64,000 nt of DNA from Escarpia spicata (GCA_963995525.1 OZ023205.1:62150104-62214103), one strand, 5' to 3'. Numbered from the stretch's first letter, positions 48,236 to 63,200 are shown. Program-made: numbers and translations. The notes: generated by a model from the sequence alone, not told the origin.

Positions 48236-51200
48236 TCCCTCTCCCTCTCCCTCTCCCTCTCCCTCTCCCTCTCCCTCTCCCTCTCCCTCTCCCTCTCCCT
48301 CTCCCTCTCCCTCTCTCTCTCTCTCTCTCCAGTTGTAACTTACAAATGTGTTTATTTAATACATGCTGAAGTATTCATAACATATGTTGTCAACATATTT
48401 GTAGTTGATGATATATCAGTGGCTGTTTCCAGGTGTTGGAAAGAAGCTTGAAAAAGCTGCGAAAAAGGCGGATTGCAGAGTGATTCGCCCATGGATCAAA
48501 AGCATATGTAATCATATGTACTGGGCTGCGACATCAAGTGGCGATGACAGCGACCTCAAGGGTGCCAAGTGGATGTCTCTCGTAAAAAATATCACTAACA
48601 TCCATGAGGGACACAGTGACAAGTTCCCAAGATGTGAACATGGACAGCTCGAGGAACGACAGTGGATCACAAAGGGTGAGTACAATGATTGCTTTATGAT
48701 GGTTGACAGTGCAGTCTAATTTGTTACAGCAATTTCATTACTTTGATACAATGCTGCCTGCTCTATTTTTAGTAACATTATGCAGGCAGTTAAGTAAAAT
48801 AGTGTGCTTTTTTAGGTCTAGTATTGTTGTGTGTCTGTGTGTGTGTCTGCCTGTGTATTGATATACAGGTATATATATATATATATACATATATATGTAA
48901 GTGTGTGTGTTGCAGGCTCCAAGGCACACAAGGTACTTGACAAAATTGTCAATGCTGGACTTCTGACAAAGGATGTGCGGCACCTCTCGCCAGTGTACCA
49001 GACGTATGCACTGGAGGTTTTTCACAACGTTATGAACCACTTCCTGCCAAAGTCTACCCACTTCTGGTATGCAGGCATGACAGTGAGGTGGGTTCATTGA
49101 TCACTACCACTCTGTGTCGTAGTCTCACAGTGCAGGTGACACTCACTATGCATTATAATGCTATCCTCAAACACAGCATATTTGAATCACACAAATAACA
49201 TTTCAGTGTTATGTCAACATATAGCTCAAAATTATGGAAAATTAGTATATATAAACACCCACTTTGATATGCTAAATTTGGAGCATGATAAAAATAATTC
49301 CTCAACGATGTTCATTTGCCCCTTTCTATGCTCATTGAACCATTGGTCTATGATGTAGCAATTGGTGAAGTATTGGAGAAAACATTGTAGTAGTTACTTG
49401 TTTTTAGTTTAGATGTTGTGCTTATATATGTTACATGAAACGAATTTCGAATGTTCTTGGTTTGTTGCTCCATGTGCAGGTGTAAGCTGGCTATTTCTAG
49501 TTATAATGGCCTTCCATATTTTAGGTTTTTGTAATGAAATTGTCTTGAAATTACAATTTACAAATGTATTTATATTAATGGCAATACACAGTAGGTGACA
49601 TCTTGTACACCTTCATTATTGTTCAATCACTAGACTGCTCACTGGTTTACATATGATGCTATATAGGATATGTCTGGCCATCCTGCACTACAATGAGAAT
49701 GCGGACCGCCCACAGGCCAGAACCCAGGCAGAAGGGAAATTGCAGTGGAAGGTGGTTTACCCAAAGTCGAAGAAGGGACAAGAAGCAGTCGTGAAGCCTG
49801 TCAAGGAGAAGGTTACTTATGGTGAGTTCACAGCTTCCCTTGTGCAATTGGATGTTTTAAGGTATGATTACGTTGGACCTGCACTATATTTTTTAAATAA
49901 AATAAGACCATGTAAATTTCAACAGATGTATATTTCAGGCTTGTAGGTGCGGGGTGCATGATGTGTGTGAACTGTTTGAATAGATAATAAAAGGGAGGTT
50001 GGTGTTTTTTGGAGCATCAATAAAGGGGTGTTGTTGGATGTTTTTAGATTTTCAATGATGTGTGCAGTTTGACGTATCAAAGGATTGCAATTTATTTTGG
50101 TCAGGTAAAAAAATGCACCTTCCATTAATCATGCACGCTGTGAATATATATTTATGATTACAGATGAACATTAATTGGGGATAATAATTCGTTTGCTGTC
50201 AGGGTGAAACAACTGAGTGAAATCGCAGTCATATGGTATAATAATAGCATTGTATTTATTACAGAGTACGTCATAAAGCTTATGGACGCTGTCAAGAAAC
50301 GTCGCCTGGAGTTCCCCAGCTACAGCAAGGCACTAGAAGCCGCTGCACAGACTGGCATCGTAGCACCACCCCCACTAACAGCATCCTACCAGCATGTCCC
50401 AAAGCAAGTCCTGATAGACAGACATCGTTCCCGATACCAGTAGACCCCATTCATGGCCGTGCATACCGAAATCCGACGTAGATTGCAGATGGAAATGCAG
50501 TGCGAATTGCATTGACAACACACGATGGCAGAATCTTCCGGTTGTAGCGTCCTAGGCGATGCCATATCCACATGACAAATCGTCGATACGCAACATGTCT
50601 GTAGATGCTGTAAAACAATGGCATTAGATTACCTATTGATTTGTACTGATGTACATGATAACATTAATCATCATCGATTACATCAGTATTGGTAGTAATC
50701 ATCATGTTTCAGGATACACTGTGTAGTGGATACTTTTAAGGTTTTAACAATTTCAAGGACAGTATATTTTTAATTGGCCAATTTCCATTTTAGTTCTGGC
50801 ATTTTTATCATGTATAACCTAAGTACAGATGTACGAGGGAAAGGTTGAATTGAATTACACCACGTTGTTTTATCTGGCTTTATACCTTATCGTGATACTT
50901 ACTTGTGTATTTCATCGTTGTCGTCAAGTGGGCCATCAGTACCGTTAAACTCAAACACTGCCAACTCCACAACATGGTGGTTGAGGAAATTTGGGGCAAA
51001 CCCATCATGTTCTGTGATGCATTTAATCTGTGCATTGCCAGTTTTATTGGCAACTGCACAGATTTCTTGACAACATATGCTTTCATATTCTGTCGGCATA
51101 ATCCGACAGTTGCCGCATGAACACCTGTAACAAGACATAACTCCAGAATAACAGTTGCTTTTTTTTTTAATAACACAATGTTCAAGTCTAATGTGGCCAT

Positions 51201-54200
51201 ACGCAATATTATGTTTGCTTTTTAAAAAATGAATTTTTTTATTATATGTTGGGTTACTGGCACTACCCACATCAGTTTACAGCAACTTATAAACATATAT
51301 TTATGATAACAGGTACATAGATATACGCATCAAATAAACAACCAAAATACTCATGAAGTAGTAAAGGAATTTTGGAGTTGATGCATATAAGCCTGTGTTC
51401 TACTGTTGACTCTTACAGGGTTCATACATATTTTCAGCAAACAAATTTTAAGGCCTTTTAGGACCATTTCAAGTGTCAGAAATTCAATTTTGAAGGCCAA
51501 AAACGATATCATATTCACTATTATATATATATATATATGTGTGTATATATACATATATTATATCAACAGGCACTGCCATATCGCATGGTGTTGTCAAATC
51601 TGTTGATGCATCACTTGCCAATGTTTTGCTTTTAGGATCAATTTTTAATTTGTTACTCGTCGATGTACTTGTAGTGATGAAGAGATGCATGCTCGATAAA
51701 CCCAACATTTAATTGTTTGATTTGTGTTTCCAGCTCTTCATGTGCAATTTCAATGCATTTTCTACCATCTTTCCCAAATCAATGGTCTTCCGACACGCAA
51801 AACAGTTCGCTTTGTGAGGATCGTCTTTCCATTCTCTCGCCCACCCCTACTGGGTCAACCACTTCAAATTGAATAAGCTCTTTCCCATTATTTGTCAACT
51901 GCATGCATGCCTAGTCAAACACAATACACATCGAACTGGCGAAATGTGTCAATGAAAATGGCGGTCAATAGCAAGTGGCGAGCCGACAGTCAACCTAGTG
52001 AGATTATAGCAAAACAGAAATAGCCAAGTGTGTTACGGGAAGAAACTCCGAATTTGTAATAAATATATATATATATAAGGCGAAAGATTGACTTCCATGT
52101 TTCATTCATTTTCATGTCTTGCATTTTGAATTTCAAAACATTTTAAATATAAACATTGATGTAATTCCGATTCCAGTTTTGGGAAAATTTATTGAGGCAA
52201 AATTAAAGGGCTTTTCAGGACATTTGATCAATTTTCAAGGCCTTTTTTTTAATTTAAGGCTTTTTCATGAGACTTTCAAATTCAAGGTCTTTTCAAGATT
52301 GTGCGAACCCTGTCTTATGTCAATTGCAATTAATGACAGTTGATGAAGGTTTATATGCTGGGGTTAATCTCCCTAATTGGGAGGTAAGCTTATGTGGTGG
52401 ACAAGATGTTTACAATTATCACCTAAAGGGATGGGAAGTTGCCCTGTAAAGATAATTGGTCTGTAGATGTGAAGCTAAGCTATTTATTAGCATGTCATAG
52501 GTAAAGTAATCAACAAAATGGACTAGATAACTTGTTTATCAATGGGCAGGTATTTGCAGAAGCCATATTCTCATCTGCCTGCAGGGGAAGTATTCCCATG
52601 GGTGTTGTTTGGCTTATAACCATTGTCTGTGCACTGTGTGGTGATTCACATTGTGTGCTGCTGTCTGGTTGTTACCAGGTCTACACAGTTACCAACATTT
52701 GGAATGATTCATCCCAGTAACACTGTGTTATGAAACTTGCTTGATGAATTTGTAATGATTCAACCCAGTAAAATTGTTTTCTAAAACTTGCTTGATGAAT
52801 TTGTAATAAATATGTCACACAAAACTGTGATTAAAAATGCTATGTCCTTATGATTTTTATGGACATAGTCGTAGGGCACATACATACCCACTGGTAACAT
52901 CTCACATATAAGACCCCTAGGGTTACACTAAACCCCTAGGTCTAGGACATAACCCTTCAGGCTATAACCCATTACCATAATTATTCAATTGTTCTGCATG
53001 TTGTTTTAATGTTTATTTTAGTTTATTTTGATTATATAGTAGCTATACTGTTGTGTGTCAGACTCAGAGTAATACAAATCATTGTTCCACATAAATGACA
53101 TAATCATATTATGATCATCTCGCGAACAACTGTCCTATCTAAAAGTGTGGGTTTTCTCCAGAGGGGTGATATCGTAAGTAGCTATAACGTCCTAAACTCG
53201 ATCCGCATAAACCAGACAACCATGCTTACGACGTTCGACGGTTCGTAACTTTGTGAAGTTTGTCTTTGACATTGACAAGTCTGTTTACAATTACTTCGTC
53301 CGATGACCTACTTAGCTACAACCTCTAGCTAACTCTCTGTACAGCTTTGACACCGCATTTTATAATATAACGTCGTACTAAAACGATATCACTATCAGTG
53401 TTGTTGTCGAAGTTTTCACACCATATGTGTCATTATAATGAAGTTGCAGCTTACCAGTCGGTGTTGCCTGAGCGAACATTCACATTGTGACTGTCCGACT
53501 CCGCATCATCTTCTTCGCTACCGTCGCTGAAATGCTCGGAAAGAGCGGAATCAGACGAATCATCCGCTGTAACCGTTCCCGCTAGTGGCTCAAAATCGTA
53601 TGATTTCACTTGAAACTCTGGGAAACTCCCACTAGCCATGATGTTACAAGAGAATGGAGAGAACAACAATGGCGATGCATAGATGTCAACAAAGCCGAGA
53701 GTCATCTTTGACGTCACGATACCACGTGATCGCCTAGCTCATTAAATTTCAACTTTCTGCGGGAATCTCTACATAGACGGGTTTAAAATAGAATTTTGTC
53801 TACAAACGTATTTTTCTGTATTTTTTTAATGTTGTCAAATGTTACATACAATGTTAATCTTTGTGTACACATGGAAAACGGATTTTAGCTAATGCCTTGT
53901 TTTTATTCCCTTTAAGTCTATAACAATTGCTATTGAAGAGTGTGAATGATCCATTGCTGATGTTATTTCCTCCACCAATTCTAACATTGCCATTGTTGTT
54001 GAGTGTTTTTTTCTAAATCCATATTGGCCATTGAACAATGTTTTTTTAACATTAAAAAAGACATTAATCTACTATGAAATATCCTTTCAAGTATTTTAGA
54101 GAACTGATGTGATTATGTCATCGGTGGCTTGATGTGATTATGTCATCGGTGGCTAAGACCTTCATGCGTGGAGAGCTGGTGTTTTTTCTTTTAAATAAAT

Positions 54201-57200
54201 CCATCTGTCATGAGCTGTCACTATTTTCATTCTCCGTTTTTTCCAGATATTTTCTTTCTTTTCTTGCTGAATCTGTGACATAAACAGCAGCTGGTCCACA
54301 TTTCCTTTTGATAATTTTATCGGTCATGATTCATTCACATGGCGGTGGCTAATCCAAATACACACATGTTGATGATGTTTTTTTTGCATCTATTAACTCG
54401 ACGTAGCTAATCGAAGTCTGACGGACAGTCCCACTTTATTCATGAGCATGCTTTATACGGATCGTGAGGTGGGGCCAAAGTTATTTTTTCACAGGCACAG
54501 AATTACATTAAATAATCATATAACAGAATTATTTAATAACTGCATACATTACAAAGAGATTAAAATTCTCAAAGAATCGCTTTAAGCTTCGCCTTAGCAA
54601 CAATGTTTACATAATACACATTTACATTACTAAGGAATCATCTCAGAACGTTGATGTCCGATATCAAGTGTAATTTCTTTTATTTGGGGGAGTGGGGTCA
54701 GAGGCAGTTTTGCTTATGCGTCGGATATCAATATTTATAGTTTTGGACTTTTCACACCCTCTCATGTGCTCTGAGAAAATGATTACACCATTTCGTTATT
54801 TATTTTACGCCATCAAAGTACTTTTTTACTTTCTATGTGATGCCATCTGGCAGTAGCATTAAAAATTCCAGTAAGTGAGAATATCACGTGATACGTGCAT
54901 ACCAATATCGAAACACTGAAGATAATAATTCATAATTTTATTGTTATTCAAAGATAGGCATGTGATAGATTAACTCAATGAACATCAACCGAAAATGTTA
55001 CTACCCTCAGGGTATACTGATATTATTATATCACTTTTTACAAACTTTCGTCTGAGGAGGGGGTGTGGGGGGCTGAGGCCAGATGAAAGTAACTATGTTT
55101 GATATCAGACATCGACGTTGTGAGATGATTCCTAAGGCAGAACATGTCTGACAGACCAATCTTTCCTGCATATAGATCTTACTTAAACAACTTTTCCCTT
55201 CATTTTCGTCATAAAAACAATAATTGGAGCCAGAATTTCAATGTATCTATGCCTTAAGATGGCCTCAAAAGTTCTGTCAGTGAAATTATAATATATAATC
55301 TACCTGTATCAGCCAAGTCTGCCAAAATTGATCTGCAAGAACTTTGTGAAGATGTTAATATATGTACTCCCGAAAGACATCTACATCAACAACTCGGTGA
55401 TAGTCCACCTACACAAAAAGAGCAACAAGATCAACATCAAGAGAGGAGTACGACAGAGTGACACCATATCGCCCAAGCTGTGTATGGCAACACTCAAAAA
55501 CACATTCTGAAGATTGACCTGGGAAACCAGAGGCTTGAGGATACACGGAGAATATCTCAGTCATCTTCGCTTAGCCGACGACATACTCATATGCGCTACT
55601 ATACCACAAGAACTACAAAAAAATGCTGCAGGAGCTAGGTGATTAAAGTGAAAAACAAGGTCTGAAGATGAACATTTCAAAGACAAAAGTGTTGCCAGAA
55701 AATGACACACCAATATATATCAACACCACACAGATAGAGAACGTTGAAAGCTACGTCTATCTGGTACAGCGATACAGTATCAGAGACAAAAACCAAGACA
55801 AGGAGATTCAACGAAGAATCACCGCCGGCTGGACAGCATTTGCCAAACACTGCGACCTCTTCAAGGGTAACTTTGGAACCTGTTTGAAGAGACAAGTCTA
55901 CAACTCATGCATAGTTTCAGCGGAAACATGGGCACTCACCATCCAGGCAAAGAACAAGCTAGCAGCCGCACAAACAAAGATGGAATGAAGTATGTTAAAC
56001 ATCACATATCAGGAGAGAACAAATAACCATCTGGGTAAGAGAGAAGACAAAGTTCACAGACGTGATAGAACAAATCAGAAGACAGACGGCAACCTGGGCA
56101 GGGCACATCAGCAGACTATGAGATAACCGATGGACATCGCGTATCACAACCTGGAGACCTTATGAAGGGAAAAGATCCAGAGGAAGACCGGCGAGACGGT
56201 GGAAAGACGAACTAGATGAGTACTGGAAGGGCACCATCTGACATAGGATAGCGCAACACAAGAAGATTTGGAAACGACATGCTGAGGCCTTTGCCCAACC
56301 ACGGGACACTATGGCTGCACAATGATGATGATGTGATCTCAGAATAAATAAACTACTGATCACATTCACAACATAATATACAAAAAGGTATAACATTTTC
56401 TAAAACAGTGTTGTTCAAACTACAAAACTCCACAGTGCCTAGAACTGTGTGGCAAACACTTATTTACAAAACTGGCAAAATGTTAGAAATGCATAGATTA
56501 TGGATGCATCTGATTTGCGACAATATGACATTAGTGAACTCACCCGATAGGGAACAATGTTCTGGTGATCCTGCACCTTCACCAGAATAGTCAGTTCATT
56601 TGTAGTAACGGCTTCATCGATGTTCTGTATTCGCTTTATGGCTACCTCACGCCAATCATTTCGAATAAAGCCCAGAAACACAGCTCCGTAGCTCCTACGA
56701 TAAACACAGCAATAACAACAATGCTTACGGCTTATTGATGCAATGTGGCCATCTGCTTCAGTTGTTATGTTACTTTACAGCAGATTGTGATCACAGATAT
56801 CTTTGCTAATGCAAGCATGTGAACAAAACAGAAACATGTCCCTCTACCATACACTGTCAGAACAAACAAACCATTTACAGTATCACACCAGTGATTTAGT
56901 CAGAATTTAGTTTCCAATTTGGAGATTCTTGTGAAGTCTCACCAGTCCTGATGGCTGACATATTGAGACGCACCTCTGATGCTTGACCAATAAGTATCCA
57001 CAGCTTCTTTGATCTTAACTCTGCTATAACGTGTAGAATTCTCATATTGGTTTCTCATATTCCCATTGATTCAAAAGCTGAGTCACCCTTTTAATTGCAT
57101 CAACCACTGTTACTGTGCCATATTGTGCACCATGCAGGGATAATGTTTTATATATACTTAATAAAGTTACAATGACAAAACGAATTTGGTAATGAAAACT

Positions 57201-60200
57201 GTAATTCACTGCTGGGTCTGCTGTACCTGCTAGGGATATAAATATCACTAAAATTGGCATACTCAACGGAGAAGATATCTTTAATAATGCTAACAAACAG
57301 TTAGCCAAATTATGTAGGTTTTTAGATTAGTGTTCCCAGTTTGGTTTCTGGTGAACTGGAAAGAGTAGGAATTTGTGATGTCAGGCTTTCTATCACAGTG
57401 GCGCTGTCGGTGTAATTTAAATTCTGTGTCTTCAACAAGATTATTGTAGTAAACTACTCAACTAATATAGCATCAGTATAGTTGCAAATGATTAATTTTT
57501 ATTAACTCTTAGCTACATATGCCCAAAAATACCAGCTGTTTCTCTCAAATAATACTGACATAAATTGACAAATGAATACGTACCCTTTTCCGATGATGTA
57601 AGCAGGGTCGGAACTTATGTGAAATTGCCCCAAGTTGACTAAATCAGTTTTGTTCAGCTCATGCAATTTCGACAGTTGTGACTTGTATCGTTCACTCTTT
57701 GGGATCCACTTCACACCAGAGCCCTGATGGAAAGTGCATGACATTCACAAAAAACAAACACTTTTTATTTCAATTGAACAAAAGGAATCATTATTTAACT
57801 AGTGTGCATGGTTGTGTGTGATCATTACTCACTAAGAAATGTTATTTTTCAATAAAATATTAGGAATTGTTTGCATACTGGCAATATTTGTTTCTGAGAA
57901 TTAATTTAGCAGTAAAAACAGCCAAATACTATTCCTATTACACACAGTACTCCTACATTAAATTGCTGTGACAAGTAACACAGCCCCCCCAATGTTCAGG
58001 GTTTAGGGAAGGGTTGTGCATTTTCAGGTGTTACTGCATTGGTTGGGGGCTGGAGATAAGATTTGCCCCCCAATATTTAGGAAAGGGTTGTGCATTTTCT
58101 GGTGTTACTGTGTTCGTGGGGGGATGGAGATAAGATTAACCCCCCAATATTTGTTGGTGTTTTTGTTGCCGAGCCTCAAGGATGGTCACAAAGTAGCATT
58201 AGTAAAGGAACATAAACAATGACCTTTTTGTCACAGAGAATAACAAATGGATGGAATACTTGAGTTACTGATTATGTAAATGCCAGCCACATGAATTTGA
58301 TTAAGAACAAAACTGAGAAATATCTCAGGAAGACCGTTTACTCATAGATAAATAATTGCTTCATTCTCGATTTAGTAAATGGCTTCCTTGTCCACTTGTA
58401 TTCAATTTATTTATTTTAGTGAATTAACTCATTGATTTCACCTGTTATTTAACATTGTTAAACCTATTTATTAACTTATGTCTATCTATATATATAATAT
58501 ATATATTTATTTATTTACTTGTTTTATATCGTTAGCACCTTTGAGCAGGTCTATAATTAGGAGACATGGCACTTTATAAATTCTTCCTAATAACTTCCAT
58601 TATGGTTATTTTTGCTTTGGACCTCAATCTTATTAAGTATGTGTATTGTCATACTATAATCTGTGGTGACTTACCGCAGGAGTGGGTGTTGTTTCGGAGG
58701 TTTGTGGTTGGTCAACTGTCGTATCAGCTTCTGACATTGACGACCCGGTCAAATCAGCCAATACGGACTGGTCAGTAGGAGTTGGAAGTGTAGGCTCTCT
58801 CTACAAAACAAAATCTGGGGTCTGTATACAGTTAATTTCACCAATAATTTGCAAGCCAATAATAAATTTATAATTATATTTGACAGGTCATCATGGTTTG
58901 GATTGTAAGCTAAGTACACTTCATTAAAACTAAAGGATAGCCAAAATATGTTTGCATACCGGTAGGTGAAAGTATCGATTTTCTTTTTTTGCCTTTTTTA
59001 AACAATGAACGATTTATTACTTGTTTGAATAATGCAATTTGGATTGAATGGCATGTGATTTGAAACGTAAATACCTAACTTTAATGATGTCTGTCTTAAA
59101 ACTTGAATTCTTCACGTGGGTCAATTCAACCACCCATAATTTTGCAACAAATTGACTTACATGATATGACACTGATATAATTGTAAAACTGAAATGTTGC
59201 CCCTTTACATGATTCTTGTAACTCCATGTCGCCAAAATGAACCTTACGGTCTGAACCTTTCTGACGTGTCAAATATGCGTGCGCATTATGTGTCACTGTT
59301 GTAAACGTTTGTCATTGTCAGCATCACTACAGAATGGAATACCAATGTCAGCACTAGTATACTTTGGTAAATCATAATAAACTATGATACATTTTCAAAT
59401 GGGTTGTCGACATCCCATCCATGGTTTTTGCTTTCGGTAGTGATCTTGTTCAATCTTGCTATACTTAAATATGTAGATCTAAAACAACATTATTACATAC
59501 CAATGTAGTTGCTGCCATTTCAGAGCTGTGTGATTGGACATGAGATAAATCAACAGGTGTCATCCCAGTCACTTCCGATTCATCAGTGCCTGTGGATGTT
59601 GCCTGCGATGTAGTGAGTGCTGCTGACCGTACACTGTCTTGGTAACTGGTCACCGGCAACTCTACACTTGCTAGTCTTTCAGCTACTGTCAATGTAACTC
59701 CAGGACTTCTTCCTGTCAGCTGTCTGGGATTGGGAAATGTTGAACTTCCAACAACAGATGCGTCTTCCTCATGTTCCAGCCTCGATGTTGCAATGGATGC
59801 CGGTTCAGCTTCCTGCAAGGCACAATGGTTAGATATAACTATCATCAGTCAATTTTTGTGAGGAAATAGAATTTTTATTCCTACAGAATAAAAAAAGATA
59901 AAAAATTACAAGTTATTATAAGCTACCAGTACTTGTAAGCAAAAAACAAATTACATTATTTACATGTTTGTGTGTTATGTGTCACTATTATAAGCACAGA
60001 GAATGAGAGTTATCTATATTTGAATGAGGGCTTGAAGAGAAGATAAGTGAAAATTTAACATCTTGTCTGTACTCACAATATGTCAGCTTTATTGTGGTGT
60101 ATAGATCCTTAATTAGACTTGTACTAACCACTTTAGTGAGCGCTCGAGCATTGAAGGTCCAACTGCTGCTGCAGCCACTGTACTGGACACAAACGTCGCC

Positions 60201-63200
60201 ACTCTCTGTGACTCTGAGCACCCTCCCAACACTGTCTATGTACTGAAACACACATACACAGATCTTGTCTTTCTTCTAATTTTTCTATATAGTATGTTTT
60301 AATAAGTTTTGAAAATAGTACACTCAATGACAAAAAACACATTAAATGTTATAAGAAGCTTTAAACAACTAATACATTATGTGTTGAAATGTTTTTGTTA
60401 AATAATACAATCATGACATAATGAGGTTTTTGAATACTCTCTGGTTACAAAGATACTGTTAAAATTAATTTTGTCAAAACGAAACAAGAGAACAAAGTGT
60501 ACACATAACTACAACTGCCTGGCCTGGATGAAGATACCATAACTATAACCGCACTGCCTGGATGAAGATACCATAACTATAACCGCACTGCCTGGGTGAA
60601 GATACCATAACTATAACCGCACTGCCTGGATGAAGATACCATAACTATAACCGCACGGCCTGGATGAAGATACCATAACTGACCCGCCGCAGCAACGGGG
60701 TTATTGTGAAATTGAGTTATGTACCCTTTTGGATTCCACAGATCTTTAAAATGATACGTCAATTACTGAAATAACTATATATAGTTTTTGATTTATTGCT
60801 AAAACCGAAACAAACTTTAAAATGGATCACTTTGAGAAACGAGGTAATTTTACTCATATTATGTAATGTTTTTAGTAGACGTGTTCATAAATGCATGTAT
60901 TTTATTATTTTGGATTGTTTGTCGAGGAAAATAAACTGGACATTGAAAGGTGGGATTGTAGGTTATGCATTTCTGCCAAAATAACAAAGTTGATGGAATA
61001 TGACCTAGATAGCTATTTTGCATCGCATGCAGAATAGGCCTGTGTCACTTAGTACTCACATCGCCTGGCAGGTCACATACACAAGACAACCTACCTGTTC
61101 CATCAAGAGGTTCCAGCCTCCGTGGCCCTCTTGCATCTCTTTCAGTGTGTCAATGTCAACACACATTCTGACACCGTCCCCAGTTGTGTACGCAATGTCT
61201 CCACTGTTACGTGACACCACACAAAATCCTGTCACCAAAGATGCACTTTCTATTTCTGACTGCACGATCCCATTTCTTGTACCAAAGTACAGAATTACGG
61301 CAACCTGGAGATATCGTTTACAAGAATGTGTTCCTACCATGGTAGCTGTGCGTCAGATGCAGAACAAGTGATAACAAATAAATATTGTGAACCTATCAAA
61401 ATTATGATTTGCTTTACATTAAAACAATCTAGAGGTTTCGTTGAAAGAACTTCTGATTATATTTTGTTTGTTGTCATAAAACAAGTATTTACATATTTTG
61501 TTTTAAATGCAACCAAGAAAATGTATTGCGATTCATACTTCATTTAAAATTTCTCGTGCTGTAGCAAATTACTTACTACAGTGACAAAGGTAAATTATGA
61601 TTATCATAACGAAAAACATAAATGGGGTTTAAATGCATGGTACTATAATGACAAACGTAAATGAGGTTTACTGTAATAAAAAATGTAAACGAGGTATATG
61701 GTAATGACAAATATATATACTGTTTATCACAACAAATGTAAATTTATAGTATGGTCTTTGAGAATACACCTGATTGATTGTGAAAAAGGGCATCTGTGTC
61801 TCACCAAGAATGGGTAGGTGGTCAGGATAGTAGCTGCCACCTGAAGTCTCCTGCACACGCTTCAAGTCCACCTTTCCCTGATGGCCAAGTCTGTAGACAT
61901 TTATCATCCCCGATATCCACGTCACCTTCACAAGGCTGTTGCTTGACTCACAGTCACAGTCTTCAAGTTCCTGCACTGTGCCCTGCATTCCTTCGCCACC
62001 TAGCAACCAATAACCCACTTACTGTTGCCTACGAACAGTGCTTCATTACAATTACAGCTACTGCCTAGCAACAGTGCTTCATTACAATCACAGCTACTGC
62101 CTAGCAACAGTGCTTCATTACAATAACAACTACTGCCTAGCAACAATACTTCATTACAATCACAACTACTGCCTAGCAACAGTGTTTCACGACAATGACA
62201 GCTACTACCTAGCAACAACACTTCATTACAATGACAACTACTGCCTAGCAACAGCACTTAATCACAATGACAATTACTGCCTAGCAACACCACTTCATTA
62301 CAATGACAGCTGCTGCTTCACAACGGCACTTCATTACAATGACATCTACCACCTAGCAACAGCACTTCATTGCAATTACATCTACTGCCTAGCAACAGCA
62401 CTTCATTACAATGACAGCTAATGCCTAGCAACTGCACTTAACGACAATGACAGCTACTGCCTAGCAACAGCATTTCATTACAATGACAGATACTGCCTAG
62501 CAACAGTGTTTCATTACAATGACAGCTACTGCCTAGCCACAGTGTTTCATTACAATTCATTACAATGAGAGCTACTGCCTAACAACAGCACTTCATAACA
62601 ATGACAGCTACTGCCTAGCAACATCACTCCATTACAATGACAACTACTGCCTAGCAACTGCACTTCATAATAATGACAATTACTACAAAGCAACTGCACT
62701 GCAATACAATAACAACTACTGCCTAGCAACTGCACTTCATTATAATGACAACTACTGCCTAGCAACTGCACTTAACGACAATGACAGCTACTGCCTAGCA
62801 ACAGCATTTCATTACAATGACAGATACTGCCTAGCAACAGTGTTTCATTACAATGACAGCTACTGCCTAGCCACAGTGTTTCATTACAATTCATTACAAT
62901 GAGAGCTACTGCCTAACAACAGCACTTCATAACAATGACAGCTACTTCCTAGCAACAGCATTTCTTCACAATGACAGCTACTGCCTAGCAACAGCACTTC
63001 ACTACAATGACAGCTACTGCCTAGCAACAGCATTTCATTACAACGACAGATGCTGCCTAGCAACATCACTCCATTACAATGACAACTACTGCCTAGCAAC
63101 TGCACTTCATTATAATGACAACTACTGCCTAGCAACAGCACTTCATTACAATGACAACTACTGCCTAGCAACTGCACTTCATTATAATGACAACTACTGC

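Larger units (their letters stand above)
42283..53911 (+). mobile_element. 11.6-kb TTAA-flanked THAP-DDE (Kolobok-like) DNA transposon carrying two genes
   Basis: Perfect 14-bp inverted ends (AGGGAATAAAAACA at 42283-42296; its complement at 53898-53911) are flanked by TTAA on both sides. The flanks rejoin into one LINE reverse transcriptase (IVIDL + KKAFNTVDH), proving the insertion. Inside are a spliced THAP-DDE transposase (plus) and a spliced P2X7-C-terminal-like gene (minus), converging tail to tail with 7 bp between stop codons. TTAA targets and THAP fit the Kolobok superfamily; that assignment is from memory of the family. A smaller BED-finger element (51416-52312) is nested within. Confidence 0.9.

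Noticed and set aside
53451..53717. Start of the P2X7-like gene at 53717
   Set aside because: That codon is GTG. ATG 53639 has better context (ATCATGG); ATG 53705 remains possible.
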